Notes under the pieces: model-generated
What the model saw: the letters and a program-made list of their open reading frames with translations, nothing else
Told to the model about the DNA's origin: nothing
The model's database searches: none
In this document: positions 33,043-46,970 of the stretch, one piece after another
How the letters are laid out: each line of letters starts with the position of its first letter
Position numbering within the stretch: position 1 is the first letter of the stretch
From: Haemaphysalis longicornis
Taxonomy: Eukaryota > Arthropoda > Arachnida > Ixodida > Ixodidae
Assembly: GCA_013339765.2 (NCBI GenBank)
Contig: CM023449.1
Span: 209,020,794-209,084,793, forward strand
DNA length: 64,000 bases
Reading direction: 5' to 3'
Position numbers and translations under genes: made by a program

Positions 33043-36000
33043 CCTCTGGAATCCGCCCCTAGAAGACCTGTGGTTTCACGATCGTATAGGTAGGAGTGCA
33101 TACCTTATTTCACCGAACACCGATATAGGTTCTGACGATTATTCTTACAGGCGCATAGGAACAAGAAACAAAGGTGAAGGCCAGGAGGGTTCTGATTTTA
33201 AGAGCTGGTGACTTGAACTTGAACATGAAGTACAGAATAATTGAAGGCGGCCACTCTACTTGTGGGAGCACTGAAACTATGCGTGCAACAAATGGCCTAT
33301 TATCTTCTTCACGAAACTTGAAAGTATTCGATTAAAACAAAGAGCAGCACTGAATTGCACAGTTCTGCTTCAAGGAGAACTACAGCAAGGCAGTTCTGCA
33401 TGAAGGTACAACAGCTGTCCTAGAGAAGTACAGGGGATTTTGTTACTTGCAAGTAGCTTCTCTGTTTTAACATAGAATAATTTGAATGCGCTTTTTAAAC
33501 ACGCAATAACTACAAATAAACACTCTGACTCCGGTTTGTTGTGGTTGAGAAATAAGGGTTATTGAGCTCTGCGGCTGCTGAAAGTATGATGCATAGAATC
33601 TGATCGAAGTGGCACTCGCTGTAGTGCACCCCTTTTTTTCTGCACACCTGATAATTCTATTATTTTTGTGATCACACTTGACGCTAAGTAACAACACTTT
33701 TTTCCTCCATTTTTATACTAACCCAAAAGCACATTAAGCATGCGTACACGCGGCAGCAAGTGCGAGGCTTGGACTATGGTTTGCTGAAATATTTCTACTC
33801 CAGTTGTCACCACAGCGCCGTGAGAAGCATATCTTCATTATTCGCATTCGGAATACTTATAAGTGCGCATGTGCGCGAAAGAAAGGTAGTTCTGCTTTTT
33901 TCGGGTGACGTAACCTGGACGTATTAGTACTGAAGGTCGAGTATTCTACGCCTGCACAATTCACCTGCAACACAGATGGTATTCTTGGGGAGGGTTCAAG
34001 TCCATTATTAGAGTACGAACCTTTGGAATCCAAAGCGAATTTGAATAATAATATGTCCATATGGTTTCCCGTGAACGGGAAAAGAAAAACCCGCTTCCAT
34101 TCAAATTGTTTGCAATGTCGCATCCTTTGGCAGTGTAAAAAGGCAAATATGTTACTGCGGTTGTAGACGTTCCCTATCATTCCGTGCGGTGGGCCTTCGT
34201 TGGCGCCATATATTTGGCATTCGCAGCATTGCCGCCACCGCCTAGGCTGCCTGTATGTGCGTCCTTTGTCGCACTCTACTACCACCACAACATTCACTGC
34301 CGCTTCAGCGTTACGGAAGCTCAGTGTGTACGTTGTCACCTTTACTGGTTATAGCTCAGGAGGTATGGCTAGAATTGGAGAACAGCGATGACGATACCGC
34401 TATACTTTATTACACGCCTGCCTCAGACACAACAGGAACGCTCGCACAAAGAGAAACGATTTTGCTCGCAAACGTGACGAAACTGATCGACCATAATAGC
34501 GGAAACGCATAGGTGAAAAGCATTGAATTACCCCGGCCATAAAAGAACACCTTGCTCCATTAAGTATGTTCAACCAATGTCAAACAGGCTTTTCAAACAA
34601 AAGCGGCATTAGCCTTGCAAGTCAATGTTTCCAATGCGTGTTAAGTACGACGCTTATTCGCATTCCCTTTGCATTATTTAACGGAGGTGATGTGAGAGAT
34701 CCCACTAGTCGATCCCTCGGTGGTACATTTGAAAGTGAACTGGGTGATACCCCGTTCTGTTGTTAACCCTGGAGAGTCGGGTTGACCACAAACAGCGAGC
34801 AAAAAGACAATAGGAAAAAAAATATGGCGACGCCCGATATCTACAATGAAAAATATCCTGTATGCTTACACTCCTAAGGTTAGTGGATACCGGCATAGTT
34901 TCTTATTAGGTATACTAGACAAGAAACTGTGCCTGGGAATCCATGTCAGTGTGGGGGAGAGGGGTTGTGGCCGTAATGGAAACACCACAGCTCATAGCTC
35001 GGCATGTCTATCGGATTCTTAAATGTCTTCTTGTGTTTGTTTTCTTCACTATGCAGTGCTGTGAACAAGGTTGTGGCTCCGGCCCAAATGTAAGAGCATT
35101 TTCGGCACCGTTTAGAACTCCCCCGTTTTAATATCATGTTTGCAGCACCTGGTGACGTCACTCTGCTATCTTTCCGGCTTGCCTTAGCCAGGCCTCTGGC
35201 CAGGCGAAGACGCGCCGAACGGCCGCTGGACCAGCGTTGCAACTTGCGAAGGCGTCTGCGGAACTTCGCGTGCTCGCGTTTCCAACCAAGAGCCACTTGC
35301 TCGCTCTTTCGCCGTGTTGCTTCAGAACATCGTCCGTCTGCAGTGAGCCATTCTAAGGGAGTTGCTAAAGCGTCGTGACATATCTGGAGGAACCGGGTTG
35401 CTTGTTGGCTACCTTTGGATGCGCGAACTCTCTATTTCAATGTTTTGTTAAGGTAGGAACTGTTCAAGCCTATGCGGTTATAGTGTGCTTATACAACGAG
35501 AAATTGTTATCGTATCTGAGAACTAAACTTCGTTCAACATTACAGCTGCTTATATGAATTTAATTTTTTTAGTGTATAAACGCTGGTGCGGCTGTGGCAT
35601 TCTCTACCAGCCGTTGGGTTGTGGTGTTTTGTTCATCCTTTCTCTTCATGCAACGATGCTGTCCATGCAACAGATGTCAATTTTGTTCTAAATCCCCAAG
35701 GTACGAAATATTTGTCTTTTCTAGCACATCCGCGTTTTCTTCTCTCAAAATAGTGTTAGCTAACACCTGCATGAACTTCATGGAGTCCATAGAATTCATT
35801 CCTTGTTTCTTATTGCGAGATGTTGTGGTGGTGGTGCAAAGATGTTGCCCCGAAAAAGAGCTTTTTGACAAGGTGGTATAGTATGCAGAAGACCAAATCT
35901 CTGCAAGAAAGCTAGACTCCAAAGAATAGCATGAGGCTGACGTAACGGCAGCGGCTAGTTACCTTGAGTATATATCACGATTAAAAGGCCCTTGCACTCC

Positions 36001-37745
36001 AAAGAATGCCAGGCAATTACCAGCTTGAACAGAAACAAGCCATATGGCAAACATGAGAAGGTTGCATAACTAAATTAGTGAAACATTACGTCTTTGGTAG
36101 TTGGTTTCATTAGTTGACAAACATTGTTTGGTTTGTTGAGAAATACATACTTGAAGCTGTCGTTTACTTATTTCGTATGCCACTACTTTCTTCGTGGCGT
36201 ACGGCCACACGTCTCACAGTGCACGGTCATTCCTTCATGGAGATTAGAGCTCTGATACAGTGCGTAATGATCCAACACTGCTCGGGTGTCGTGCTACTGA
36301 GAAAAAGTTATAGAAAATATGTGTACTGTCCAGACAAAAAGCTGACAGTCAGCTAGTGCTCAGAGTACACTCAGAAAATTGTGTCACCTTTTACAGCAAA
36401 AGCTAATTGCACGAAAACATATTTTGGTTATGAAAGATTATAAATAAAATTGTGCTCTTATAACAGCAGTAGGGATCATCGTAGCTCATATGAAGGGGTG
36501 CTTAAATGAGGGTGAAATGTCTTGTACACCTCTGCGCCCTGTGTACCAAGTGAGACCTTTTTAAGCCAGCTAAGCTATGTCGAGCCCCCAAATTATAAAG
36601 GGCCGCGTGCTGTGGCTGCAGGCAGGGAGGTCGCCTTGTCAAGGAATGTCTAGGCTTTCTGCTTGCATGCCAGCAGGCTGTGATCTGTGGAAAGCCAGGG
36701 GACGAAATAAAACAGCTCACCCATGCGTGGTTGAGTTGAACTGGTGTCCTGAAGTTTGTTTCAATATCGACGGGACCGGAAAACTAACAGATGATGCCCT
36801 CCGCCCCCCCCCCCCCCTAACCCCTGCTTTTTTTTCCTTCAGTCCGTGATTCCGTGACTGAAACATTCACTGAGACTAACCTGGTGGCTTCGGCATGCAT
36901 TTACAGCACGTAACATACAACCATGTTTTGCGCAGCCTGCATGGTTGTTATATACCACTGTGGCACACTGGCCAAGCGACGGTCCGTTTTGATGGAGCCC
37001 ACAAAAGCAAAAATTATGAAGAGTACATTGATGTGAAACACGTCTACCGGATGTGGAACTGAATGTCTGTCAAATGACTATTTTCGAATTCCCCACTTGT
37101 TGAGATTTTCCTTGACTACGGAAGCTAATTTCCTTGACCAAAATGCCAACACAAGCATTTTTAGATAGGTATAGCCCATTTCAGGGACAACTGAGGCTAT
37201 TGAAGTTCCGTGACACGACAAGCGTGCGCACTACAACAAGAATGTACAGTCTCCGTCAGAATTTTCCAGGCCAAGCCTGCAAGTGCGCAAGCAGCAAAGA
37301 ATTGAATTTACAAGCTAACGTCCCGAGCGGGGCTGAAACGTTTTATGCCGTAAAGCCAGAGGAAATATCTACTGTCATAAAACATTTTTTTTTTCAAATA
37401 TCAAGGTATACCTTATTTTTTAAAAAAATTTTGTCCAGACGGCTTAGGAGTTGCCTCGGAAATTTTGAGAAATTGTGTTCCTGTAGTGCTTCAGAGAATA
37501 GTTTTTTTTTTCAGCCTTATGTTTTACTGTACTACCTAGTTCAAACTTTCTTTATTAAAGTTAATTAAAGCATACTACACTATGCCTTTTATTTAGGGTA
37601 TACCAACAGTCTGCTTTTTTTTTTTACTTTTTCCAAAGTTAAAGCAGAACGTGCCAGCTGCTGGGGATAACTAACGATGTTAGTAAAGCTTGAGACAGTA
37701 AGGATGACAATGAATTTAGGCTATCCAGGACATTGCTGTTTGGTA
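33043..37745. other. No gene recognised; upstream region of exon 1
   Basis: The promoter of the 11-33 kb gene should lie at the left of this block, but I see no convincing TATA box or initiator. A donor-like site with no matching acceptor (GTAAGAAT near 33150 on the minus strand) could end a non-coding first exon. A CpG-rich patch at 35140-35345 has an open plus-strand frame of Arg-rich, low-information content that I do not call. Confidence 0.35.
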
Positions 37746-37981
37746 CCCTTCGCGGTGCCTCACTGGCTAAAAGCGTGGTGCAGCTGAGTCCAAGGACGCC
37801 GGTTGGATTCCTGGCCGCAGCTGCCACTTTTCTGATGAGGCCAAAAGCAAAGGCGCCCGTGTTTTCAATATTTCGGCCCATGTTAAACATCCGCAGGTGG
37901 TCAAATGTATCCGGAGCCCCCTTCTGCGGCTCGTCTCATAGCCTGCGTAGGGTCGGCGCGTGAAACCTCACAATCAGTCAA
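37746..37981 (+). mobile_element. Diverged tRNA-derived SINE, plus strand
   Basis: The head CGCGGTGCCTCACTGGCTAA and the body blocks CAAAAGCAAAGGCGCCCGTG, ATTTCGGCCCATGTTAAAC and GGTGGTCAAATGTATCCGGA match the family with many substitutions. It ends ACAATCAGTCA, an eroded CAAT tail. Confidence 0.78.
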
Positions 37982-40183
37982 CCGATCTTTATGTTTGTGT
38001 TGTGTTGTGTTGTGAAACAACTGACTGTTCCAAAAAAACAAATAAACTACCGCAGCATAAGTTAAAGCATGCGGTATTTCAGCATCGCAGGAATGCGTGC
38101 AAAAAGTGTATTTTTTTAATTTTAGCAGTCAAACCAGGCTTCTTTGAACAGCATTGATTTCATGCAGAAAAGCCAACACGAAGGCAGCTCTTTCAAAGCA
38201 TCAAACTTAGCCTACCCAGTGACGTCACCAAGGACTGTCACGCGGCATCATGACGTCAGAGCTTCAAACGGTGCCGAAGATGCTCACCCGGCCGAAATAG
38301 CCAAAAGCCGCTACGCTTCTCTCGATTAGCAAGAACACTCGAACTTCGCCCTATTATTTCATGGTAAGATAACTGTGCTCCATTATAAGCGAGTTGGAGG
38401 ACTAGTGCCGGTGAGCGATCATCCCTACATATTTAGATGAGTACAAGCCCACAAAGTAGACACGTTTGTAGTAAGGACAGTGCGCTTCCCGGTTCTTCTT
38501 CGCAGTGCCAGCACAAATGTTAATAGCGCACGGATATCTTGACTGAGGGGATAAGTGGCCGCTGCGAAAGATGTAGCGGACGTCTGTTGTGAAAACACGA
38601 ACGAAAACACCGCGAAGGCGCGGTGAGCGTTTTCGTAGGTACGCGCGTAAAACCTTTCTGGGCTTTTCAAACAAATTATTATTTCATATGCTTACGAAAT
38701 AAAAGCCTTTAATGAGTTTTCCCCAGCAGTGGCATTATTGTTAACCACCCGCTTGGTCTGCAGAATAGTAGCCATAACGGCTCGGGCAGGATTTTTGTAA
38801 AAATAACACGCTTTTTCTTATTTTTTAGCTTTAAGACAGCGTGTTTTATTTTATAATTATATAATTACACACCCTTCTTTGCGTTTTGGTGGCATTGTAT
38901 GTGTATTTACGGCAACTAAAACGTTACAATCCAAGCCAATGAGGCGAAGGTGAGCGCACGGTATAATGGCGGCCCACGACGACACAGACGGCCTTGATGT
39001 AAGCCGCATAGCTGCTAGTGCCCGATTCCTCTCAAGTAAGAAACTCTATGGGCAGCGGAATGAAATTCCCAGTCCTTGGCATGTAATCTACTTGGTAACC
39101 GGAACCGCGTAAAGTTTCTAGTAATAAACATTACTGAAGTAAAATATGGACGCCATCTCTCCATGCGAAAGTGGATATCCAGCGCTGCTGTTGTAAACCA
39201 CTACACATTCTGATGGTGGAGGGTATAAAATGTTTCTCGCCGTCTTTGCTCAGCAGGGTTGTCGCTTGCACTCGGCTTGTGGCGGGAAATACTGGGTCCT
39301 GATGCATGCGCTCGGCGTCACGGCTGAGAACTGCTGGGTCCTGCCTAGCCTGACGCATGCGATAGCCCTCGAATAGCGTCAACCCCTCCTTTTTCGACAG
39401 AAGCTGTAGACCTAATTTTTACCAGAGCCAACGCTGCCCGTATTAAAATTGCCAAATGAGTGCACAAAAAATGGCCCAACAGCCACTCTCCTATTGCTCT
39501 CTCCTACCCTTTCCCGCTCACTAGCCTTTCCCAGCGCCGCTTCACGGAAACTATGCGAAATATTTCACATTTTGTCTAGCGTTCCCCAGGCGGCGCCTCT
39601 ACGCCTTCTTGTTTTTCTCTCTGCCTGTAAGCCGCCCGCGGCACCGCGTGCGCGAAACCACTCGTGCTGCCGCAGTCTGGCGTTCGCTTCTGCACGCTTA
39701 TCTACTTAGACCACGGGTCCTCCTGTTCCGTATTATTAGTGCTATTACTACTATTACACCTACGGTGAAAGCGAACCGCGTAATCGCGAAGCAAATTGTG
39801 TCGTGCTGCAGAAGTATGGAGCCATTCGAGGACGCAGGTCTCAAGCGCAGCGTCTGAGGAGCTCGATTCGGCAATCACATTGGAACTGCGGTAGCATCCG
39901 CAATAATTGTTTTTTCTGATTGCTTTCTTTCTAACTGGCAAGGAATATGTTCTTACCACTATTTTAGTCCTGCATCCGCCAGTCATGCGTGCGTTGAAAA
40001 ACGCCGCAGGTATGAAACCAGCGACAGGTTGATTGACATCTAAAGTGGCTCCAGAACTAACACCCCGCCGTGGCTAAAATGTGGATGAAACGGTTCTCGC
40101 AACTCAACAGGAGAGCTCAGAGATCTGCGTCATGGAAGAGGGCCAACATTTGCGACTCGCTAGCCCTAGTGCCAATACTTCGC
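37982..40183. other. No gene recognised
   Basis: The stretch is AT-rich to mixed sequence. A block near 39303-39340 (GCATGCGCTCGGCGT...GAGAACTGCTGGGTC) recurs near 40698-40735, so this is at least partly repeat-derived. Confidence 0.35.
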
Positions 40184-40426
40184 ACCCGCCGCGGTAGCTC
40201 AGTGGCTCAGGCGTTGCGCTGCTGAGCGCGAGGTCGCGGGTTCAATTTCCGGCCGCGGTGGCCGCTTTTCCGATGGAGGCGAAAAGCAAAAATGCCCGTG
40301 TGTACGAGATTGCGGCTCACGTTAAGGATCCCCAGGTGGCCAAAATTAATCCGTAGCCCTCCACTACGGCGCACCTCATTGCCTGCGTTGCGTCGGCGCG
40401 TTAAACCGTACAATCAATCAATCAAT
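40184..40426 (+). mobile_element. Full-length tRNA-derived SINE (Ruka-like) with exact target duplication
   Basis: It has an intact A box (CCGCGGTAGCTCAGTGG), a B box (GCGGGTTCAATTTCCGG), a body and a short CAAT tail. The 11-bp duplication CAATACTTCGC at 40173-40183 and 40427-40437 is exact, with the tail running into it. Confidence 0.92.
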
Positions 40427-40437
40427 CAATACTTCGC

Positions 40438-43400
40438 GAGCAGTCCCGTAAGGCGGGACGTCCGCCGGCGCGCGCCCCTTAGAGGGCAAGCGGCTGCAGT
40501 ATGCGCCCCTACCCTTGCCATAGTAAAGTGGGCGACGCGTTAGGCAATGTTAATACAGGCGGCGTTGACCAGAACACATGGGGAGTTCCCATTTTTCACC
40601 GGTGCCCTATGATCCATTATGCGGTTCCGATGCATGTCTCGTGTTTTTTTTCTTTAGATTAATACTGAGCGCTATGCTGCCCGCCTGATTAGCCGTACGC
40701 ATGCGCTCGGCGTGTTGGCCGAGAACTGCTGGGTCACACCCTGGATTTCTGATTACGGCACAAAATTTTCCTACCAGCGACAAGCTAACAGCTTCGCTGA
40801 AAACTTTGGTCAAGTTGTTATGACAACAGCAAAAACAGCGTGACGGACGACGCAGAAATAATGCCCCTTTTGGCCGCAATTTTTTATCTGATGGAGGGCT
40901 TGGGTTCGGGCTTCTCGTCTTTTCTGTCCGTGTTCTTTTTCGTGTGCTGAGGCTAAAATTTTTTTTCTGCTGCGTGGTCTTTCTAAGGCCTTCAGTCTTT
41001 CGGAGCCACAAATACCGAAAGGTAAGATAGAGATCTGAAAATATTTTCTTTGCCAGTGCGCCACGTGTTTCAACAATCTAGATTTCGCAATTTAAATATA
41101 AAACAAGTGAGCACGCATAGGCTGCCGTCCGAAACTATGCATTTTTTGTTGTGTTTCAGAATTGTTAGTCCCTAGCTCTAGCTCTCATAGGTATAGCTAT
41201 TCATTTATTTATTTCATTTAATTCATTTAATACGACACAAAAACAGACGCAAAACACAGTGGCCGCCATGTTACAGATATGATAAAAAATGTGCAGAACG
41301 GCATTAAACATAACCCGTGAACAGCATAAAGTACGCATACGCGCACACATGATGTACCAACCTGCAGGCAGTCATGCGGCATCATCGCCCGCAAACAAAG
41401 CACATCAAATGGCGAGAAATGGAGAAGACCAACATCTGCGCAATGTCACGGGGAAGATGGTGCCTGTCGTTGGACGTATTGGGAAGAAATGAATGAAACA
41501 TATGCGTACGACATTGTGCTACTTCTACTTTCTGTTGATGGTCGGTGCAAGAGTGGTATGCAGGCATGAAATTAAGTTCTTGTTTAGGAGGGGCGTGATT
41601 ATATACCTTGAAATATAGCGAAAAACTCTCCTACGAAGCGACAGGCACGATAAAGACAGTTTAAACCTAATGAATGTGACATTACAGGTGCAGTTATATT
41701 TGGATAAGATGAAGTTACCACTGTTGTTTTGTACAATTTCGATGGTTTGATGCAGATTAGCGTGACTGGGATCCCAAATGACAGTGGCATACTTAAGCTT
41801 TAACCGAAGTCACCTTTTTCACAAAAGTAATTTTAAAGAACAAGGCCTTGCTGAAATTCATCCTCGCGTAAGCAAGCACGCGGCTCGAACTTTGTGTTTT
41901 TCTCAGTGTGTGGTTTTACTGATAAGGATAAGTGCGCGCCAAGATAAGGGTAAAATGTTGCGCTTTCAAAGTTAATATACTTTAGTTTATAAATTTGGGT
42001 TTTAATACTGTCGTGATAGGCGCTATAATTTACATTCCTCTGGATTTAGTTCAGTGTTAGAATTTTAACCCCAGAGCATATTGGTATTCAAATCTTCTTT
42101 CAGCTCATTTGCATCATTTTCGCTATGTGTTTCTCAATGAATGACGCCGTCATCTGCATATGAATGCACACTAGAATAAACACAGCTTGGTAAGTCAATA
42201 ATGTAACTGAGAAACAGTAATGGCCATAAGACGAAACCTTGCGATACACCAGACGGTGCTTCAATAAGAAGAGAATCGGGATCATTAATAGACGCCCACT
42301 GTTCACAATCAGCACCAAAGTTACAGCAAAACATGTTGCCATGTTAATATTTTCGTGTCTAGTCTAAATCTACGGAGTTTTAACGCTAGTAAAGTGCGGC
42401 TGATGTCGAAATATCAAAAATGCATATTTTTCAATAACTGGAGTGCTCTCCCGCCAGCTGAAAATGGAATCCTCACTGCACCACGCGAAATATGAGGTTA
42501 ACGTTGTTGTTAAACACTTTGTTATAGTCATTCCTGAACAACGTGCGTACATATCATGCGTTTCCGGACAGACAAAACGTGTTGTCAGAGATCTTCCAAT
42601 TACTTACTTATCTCCAGAGAGGCTGACTGGTATAAACAAAACACATTACCAAATAATAAACATTTTAATGATGCATGTATTTGAAATGACGCTTGCTGTT
42701 CTCCTCACCGGAAAGACAGGAAATCTTGACTTAAAGGCATTATTTGAAACCATGGCGCAGGGCAACCACTTAATATTATTGCGGAAATTATGATCTCCGA
42801 AGCTAATAAAGATTTTTCAATCCATTTTCTACGCTCTCTCTATATCATTTTAACAAAAAACTTCCCACAGCAAGAATGTACCCATGCGTAAATACACACT
42901 TCGGTGAGGACTTTTCAGATGAACGTATAAAATGCAAAGAGTGAAAATCCGTTTTAATTCAGTGAACGTATCCAGACATAAATATTCTTTTACATTGAAA
43001 GGTACAACGCAGACATACACATCCGAAATTTCCAAAAACGCAAAGGCTGCGTTTTAAAATTAAAATTTGATTGGGACTTCGGGGCGACGAGGTATAATGA
43101 ACTTTGCCTTGAGTTCAGATATCGCCTTACCTATAATATTATGTTCCGGAAATGGTCTCGCTTTCTTGTTACAGCTGTCATTCAACCGATTCCTTACGCT
43201 GCTAAACTCTTCGGGGCACTGTCATCAACATGAGCTACCCGCCTCGACTTTCTGGGTGTGTTAGCAAGGACGGCAAGTAACCGTCTTGATTTGATGTTTA
43301 AAAATGGCCTCATGTCTCAACTTTTGCTAATTTTTCATCCAACCTTCGCAAATTAGGAGAATAAATACTAAGGACGTACAGTGGTTGTTTTTTTCTTATC

Positions 43401-44006
43401 TGAAAAGCGTTTTCTAGAGCCTAAGAATTGACACGGAGGGGTAAGTTCTGTGAATACAAAATGGGGTGTCAATTCACCCAAAATGATTTTACGGCATTTT
43501 CACTTGACTGCTCCGAACAGAGCAAGCTCTGCCAACTGGTGCTGGCTTCCGACTTTTGCAAGCGCCCGATGTCACGATGTTACGCCAATTAGAACTGAAA
43601 GAAGCATATCTTCCAATAATTTCTTGCATTATTGGGCTGAATATTTACAAATTTATTTTAATTGTTTTTTTTACAGCGCCATAATCTCGACAATGTTGGT
43701 ATTCCGAGAAGATTTTAAGCATACCTACATACATTGGTTCCAACAAGTATTATAAACGACTTACTAATTTTTTGTTTTACTGAAGATGTTTCCCGCAATA
43801 GTTGGCGTTCCACATACATTACAATAACAAAGGTGCGAAGCTATTTTTGAAACGAGGAAACACTGATATTAAGAATTATTTCGCTACAAAAAACGGCATT
43901 TTGCTCTACTAGACAGTTTTACTGAGTACAAAAGGGCAGCTGGGTATACGCGGCTAGTTATAGAACAAGGACAGCGCTCAGCTCAAATATTAAGGAATAC
44001 GCTTAC
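40438..44006. other. No host gene recognised apart from a LINE fragment
   Basis: The interval between the 40.2 kb SINE and the first micro-exon contains the reverse transcriptase fragment at 42.1-42.3 kb. Several donor-like GTAAGT sites on the minus strand (for example near 42600 and 43130) were tested and gave stops or mismatched phases. Confidence 0.35.
42130..42340 (-). pseudogene. Reverse transcriptase fragment (LINE), minus strand
   Basis: The minus strand reads EAPSGVSQGFVLWPLLFLSY, then IIDLPSCVYSS and SYADDGVI. This matches the GVPQGS-LGPLLF-IYINDLP and (F/Y)ADD catalytic core of jockey/CR1-type reverse transcriptases. A frame shift separates it from its flanks, and nothing else of the element is clear. 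Confidence 0.75.
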
Positions 44007-44045
44007 CTGTTTGGTTGGAACTCATCGTCGGATAAGATTGTGGCT
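44007..44045 (-). CDS. Micro-exon, 39 nt, phase 1-1
   Basis: The acceptor TATTTTTTACTGCAG and the donor GTAAGC bound 39 nt that read EPQSYPTMSSNQTG when entered in phase 1 with a G from the preceding exon. It is Ser/Pro/Gln-rich with one sequon (NQT) and no Cys. Size, phase and composition match the neighbouring micro-exons at 50.0, 50.6 and 51.8 kb. The downstream partner could be exon 2 at 30605 (phase 1), bypassing the signal exon at 33042. That join is inference. Confidence 0.5.
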
Positions 44046-45079
44046 CTGCAGTAAAAAATAGGCGCATGGGAGTGGCAATTCAACCAGTAAGCTTCCATAG
44101 ATATTGCAAAGGTGCAGACAACCTGAGAAACTGCATTAATCTAAATATACGGTTATGCAGAACATTCCCCCCGGGCCCATTAATATTGCAAGTCTCATCC
44201 ATACTTAAACAAGCAAAATCAACAAAGACGAGGCGTACAAGAAACAGATTTAGCCCATTATTGACCCTTCGGCAGCGAAAGTAAAAATATCGGCCACGCA
44301 TTCTACCCTACAACAGGTTCCACGCAGGTCAAGAAAGTTGTTTTGAACACTTTTTATAATGAAAAATGTCTTGGTAAGCGCAATCAAATAATCCTATGGT
44401 TTCAAGCTTTAGATACAATGATCTTTCATAGTTATGTAGTCCTTCACGGTGACTATCTATTCGTAAATTCATCGAGGCACGCACGGAAGGCCTGGCCATG
44501 CTTACTAATAGCTTCTGTGCTGCGTCCTTTTCTTCAGTTCTCTTTCGTCTTCTTTTAGGCCCAAATTACTTCAATCAGCTGGCTTTCTCCTACACCATGT
44601 TTACGACTCTTTCTTCACTTTCGTTTCTGCGTCTTACGACGCAAATTACGCCACCAAGCTGGTTGGCACACGCCACATCTTCCATAGAATCAGAGTTCCG
44701 CGCACTTGGTGTGCACCAGCTCTATTACGCGCCATCACGTGCAGGTGTCACGCGTAACGCGCTACTCTACAGCTTTTACGTTTGAAGTTCATATATTAGT
44801 AAATTTTATGAGGCAAGTACATTCCAAGTTGGTATGTGCCACGAAGAAAGCAACAGCAGTAACGACAACATTTAGTATGGCTCCGGCAACGTGCGGAGAT
44901 AGTGCAGTCAGTCTGTTTCCGGCTGCCCATAGAGCGTGCGGAGAAGAGTTGACTCTGTGCCAAATAGCTAGCTGCGATAACGGCCGATGCCGGCTGCGCC
45001 GAATTTGTTTCTGCGTTTCCCAAGGACTACCGCGTTGTTCCGCCACCACAACTTCTTCCTCCCCAACTCCCTTGCCGAA

Positions 45080-46100
45080 GAAGCGATGAATCGCGTGGTT
45101 CTGTTTTGGGGCGTTGCCGGTCGGCCGTATGACATTGACAGCTTCAAAAAGCCGATGAAACACGCTGGAGTGATAAAGGAAGTTTGTACTATATAGGCCT
45201 ACCAGCATCCCACGTTTGGTAGATGGATTTTCGTACGGACGAAGAGAAGAAAAAGCTGTTAGAAAGCGGACCGCTTAGCGTGTATGGATGGCCGTGCCTC
45301 GTAGTCGACCCAGCTAGGTACGAGCTCTGGGTGAAACTGCACTGGGCGCCTTCCACGTTACCAACGAGACGATACGCCGGATATTCTCCGAGTATGGCAA
45401 CGTGAAGGAGGTGAGGAGTGATAAGTGACATGTTCCGGTCTTTGAGAGCTCCAAGTTGACAGCTCATACTGTGAGCCTAATTTTGCGTGAAGATGTCACA
45501 CCGTACAGGCTTTCTCACGAGCTGTGCTTAGGGCCCTCCATGGTGCGCGCTGTGGTCCCTAGGCGAGCATCAATGTGTGTCAGGTGTTACAGAGCCGTAC
45601 ATTATCGCCGAGAATGTCGAGTTACTAGGTGCACTGAATGCCACGCCTTGGGCCACGAGGAGGATGACTGCACCCGCTCGTACGCTCTGGCTGCGGGTAC
45701 AGTCTTGGAAGGAGACAACAACGAACTTGTTTGCACGAGGAAGAATCAGAAAGAGCAGCAGTTCTGCTCCTTCAAAGCCACCCAACCCCGAGCCGGCAAC
45801 GGTCGTGGCTACTGTAGGAAAGGACGACAGCAAGCCACAGACGGCGGAGGAGCGCAGCGCGGCCGCATGTGACTTTTTCAGGAGGTGGATGCCACTGCTT
45901 CTGACGGCGATGGTGGAACCACCAAGCATGACAGCGAGAGGATGGACCTCGAGGTGCAGCCGAACAAGCGTCAACTCGAAGATGACCTGGAGAATGTCGA
46001 CAAATGAAACTAGCCAAAGCCAGAGCCGCCGTGCAGGATGGTCGGTGAAAGGAAAACCAACAAGCCACAGCCAAGCCAGGGGCGTCCTCACGTAAGGAAT
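45080..46100 (+). pseudogene. LINE ORF1 (gag-like) remnant with two zinc knuckles, frameshifted
   Basis: The frames show VLFWGVAGRPYDIDSFKKPM near 45110. Near 45575 come CVRCYRAVHYRREC and CTECHALGHEEDDC, two C-x2-C-x4-H-x4-C knuckles typical of gag-like ORF1 RNA-binding proteins of non-LTR retrotransposons. At least two frame changes break it. A charged tail follows to about 46095. Confidence 0.75.
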
Positions 46101-46639
46101 ACGGCATGAAGGTTACCTTTGCTTATGTAAATGACCACACGGTGCAGCGCGAGATAAAAGTAAGACCGTTACGCTCGGTCTAGTCCGTCCGAACTGTTTC
46201 ATCTACATAAGTCCTTTCGACTAGCTATACCATCAATGTACACCCGCCCAATTTTTTAACAATATCACTGGAGCGTCAACCGTTTGGTTGATCCGCGCCG
46301 TATGACGGAGCGACATGGCAACTTCGGCGAGACTTCCCGCATGCGCAAAAAGCGCTGGCAGCGGCGCCGTCATCTTTTAGGCTCTTCCAAGGACAGAACA
46401 GCGCTCCTGATGCTTCCTTCGCTTATCGCACTGCCTTCCGAACATCCGATAATGGTGCCTAATAGCCGAAGCCGAAGCATTACACGAGAACAACTCGAAG
46501 AGCGCGGTTTTAAATGCGACGCATCTCTTGCTCTGAGGCATGTCCCTCCCTGCTGCGTCGGCGTCGGCGGCGTCCGCACGCCACCTGCGCATGCGCGCCT
46601 CTCCTCCGCTCTTCTGTCCGACAGCTGTGCGCAACACTC

Positions 46640-46970
46640 TCACTCCGTCTCATTATCATAAACAACAGCTGCGTGCGCGCGCTTCGCTCCGCTCGCGTCT
46701 GCTCCGGCGCGCAAGCGCGCGCATGCGCGACACTCCTCGGCTGTCTCCTCTCCTTCAGGCGCTGTGAATATAAAGCGGGTAGCGCGCTGCGGCGGTTCAG
46801 TCAGCGCTCGCTCTCGTTCGACGCCGCGTGCCTTTGCTTGACGACTCCGTGCTTGACTTGATTCTTCCGATGAAGACGTGATGGAAGCGACGGTCCCTTC
46901 AGCGAGTGGGCTGACACAATCCAATACCAGCGTCAGCGCAAACGCTCAAGGCAATGTTACGACCAATTGA
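46640..46970 (+). mobile_element. Probable LINE 5' end (GC-rich promoter, 5' UTR and ORF start)
   Basis: A CpG-rich segment with GAATATAAAGCGGG near 46768 precedes an ATG at 46881 that opens MEATVPSASGLTQSNTSVSA, a Ser/Thr-rich start ending soon in a stop. I read it as the 5' end of a retrotransposon, but it could be a host promoter fragment. CpG-rich blocks of a similar kind occur at 21930-22210. Confidence 0.35.

Noticed and set aside
34946..35378. Arg-rich frames on both strands in a CpG-rich patch
   Set aside because: Composition follows from GC content, both strands are open, and no motif or splice context supports either.
42598..42640. Short exon-like unit (acceptor TTATACCAG, donor GTAAGT) on the minus strand
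   Set aside because: At 19 nt it would shift the frame, and the flanking sequence is a LINE-rich region.
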